The notes below the pieces were generated by a model, which was not told the DNA's origin, did not search any database, and worked only from the letters and a program-made list of their open reading frames with translations. This document shows positions 63,881 through 64,000 of a stretch of 64,000 bases of DNA, piece after piece (the first letter of the stretch is position 1; each line of letters starts with the position of its first letter). The translations under genes were made by a program, and so were the position numbers. Source of the DNA: Salaquimonas sp041736675 (GTDB taxonomy: Bacteria; Pseudomonadota; Alphaproteobacteria; Rhizobiales; Rhizobiaceae); contig JBGSTD010000026.1 of NCBI GenBank assembly GCA_041736675.1, forward strand, positions 78,181 to 142,180. The letters run 5' to 3'.

Positions 63881-64000
63881 TGGGTCACACTTTATTCCGG
63901 AGACATAGGTTACACTTTTGGCCTTTGCGGGAGGAACGCGAGGTGCCGTGGAAGGAGTGTAACGTTATGGATGAGCGTATCAAATTCATTGGCCGGATAC
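63881..64000 (+). mobile_element. Left end of an IS481-type insertion sequence (cut by window edge)
   Basis: Downstream of matB the sequence changes to a terminal region with two short direct repeats, GGTCACACTTT (63883-63893) and GGTTACACTTTT (63908-63919), then the start of a transposase. The left boundary is approximate. Its right end and target duplication lie outside the window. Confidence 0.75.
63943..64000 (+). CDS. IS481-family transposase, N-terminal fragment (cut by window edge)
   Basis: From GTG at 63943 the frame reads VPWKECNVMDERIKFIGRI, the recognisable start of IS481-group transposases (commonly V-P-W-K-E-x-x-V-M-D-E-R-x-x-F). An ATG in frame is at 63967. Only 19 codons are visible, so whether the gene is intact is unknown. 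Confidence 0.78.
   Translation, partial: MPWKECNVMDERIKFIGRI

Noticed and set aside
1..64000. CRISPR array, prophage, toxin-antitoxin or secondary-metabolite cluster
   Set aside because: No regularly spaced repeats, phage structural genes or biosynthetic megasynthases were seen; apart from the IS at the right edge the gene content is ordinary chromosomal.

Overview
The window is chromosomal DNA of an alphaproteobacterium, most likely of the order Hyphomicrobiales (Rhizobiales). This rests on gene neighbourhoods I know from that group: ftsE-ftsX with a DUF218 gene, plsC and a DUF2125 gene; hisC-tyrC; hpt followed by a CpdR-type regulator; rsmB-heparinase-purH; pdxY-carbonic anhydrase; a matPQMAB-type malonate operon; and a LexA box of the alphaproteobacterial GAAC-N7-GAAC form. 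No genus is claimed. Coding is dense on both strands. I saw no tRNA, rRNA, CRISPR array or prophage. The only mobile element is the left end of an IS481-type insertion sequence at the right edge.

Layout. 1-4.7 kb: 5' part of an Orn/Lys/Arg decarboxylase, ispA, mtgA, rpmF with a clear terminator, an AraC-type regulator, and an IHF-alpha/HU protein. 4.7-12.3 kb: a 1053-residue ABC-exporter-like protein with eroded ATPase motifs and a C-terminal cyclic-nucleotide-binding domain, a small membrane protein, a GlcG/HbpS protein, a PAS-GGDEF-EAL protein with a dead GGDEF site, and an MFS transporter. 12.3-17.4 kb: a lytic transglycosylase with a SPOR domain, ispG, a thiolase, a DMT exporter and a YhhN protein. 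17.4-27.6 kb: methyltransferase, hisC, tyrC, DUF2125, ChaC-like, plsC, DUF218, ftsX-ftsE, a membrane-anchored protein, hpt, a CpdR-like regulator and an SdhAF4-like protein. 27.7-38.7 kb: rsmB, heparinase-like, purH, a UMF1-family MFS protein, a TPM-TPM-LemA cluster, pdxY and carbonic anhydrase. 38.8-47.9 kb: a secreted protein, a folded intergenic segment that may be a small RNA, asd, two tandem TadG-like von Willebrand genes (one cut by a single amber codon), leuB, DUF2798, leuD, a CitE-like lyase and two small genes. 47.9-54.6 kb: an SOS mutagenesis cassette imuA-imuB-dnaE2 behind a perfect LexA box. 54.6-63.8 kb: pirin, a mannose-1-phosphate guanylyltransferase, and a GntR-controlled malonate operon (TRAP transporter plus malonyl-CoA decarboxylase and synthetase). 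63.88-64 kb: IS481-type element.

How the genes work together. Three blocks read as coherent systems. The imuA-imuB-dnaE2 cassette is an error-prone translesion synthesis system under LexA control. The mat block takes up malonate by a TRAP transporter, activates it to malonyl-CoA (MatB) and decarboxylates it to acetyl-CoA (MatA), with a divergent FCD-type GntR regulator and a TTGTATACAA operator in the shared promoter region. The ispA/mtgA/ispG/lytic transglycosylase genes serve isoprenoid and murein metabolism; ftsEX serves cell division. No wholly new multi-gene system is evident. The items most worth a second look are the degenerate ABC/cyclic-nucleotide protein, the amber-interrupted TadG paralogue, the candidate structured RNA beside asd, and the in-frame 15-bp repeats at the imuA/imuB junction. 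Start codons were chosen by Shine-Dalgarno spacing and family length; several genes (GlcG, lytic transglycosylase, thiolase, YhhN, matA) appear to start with TTG.
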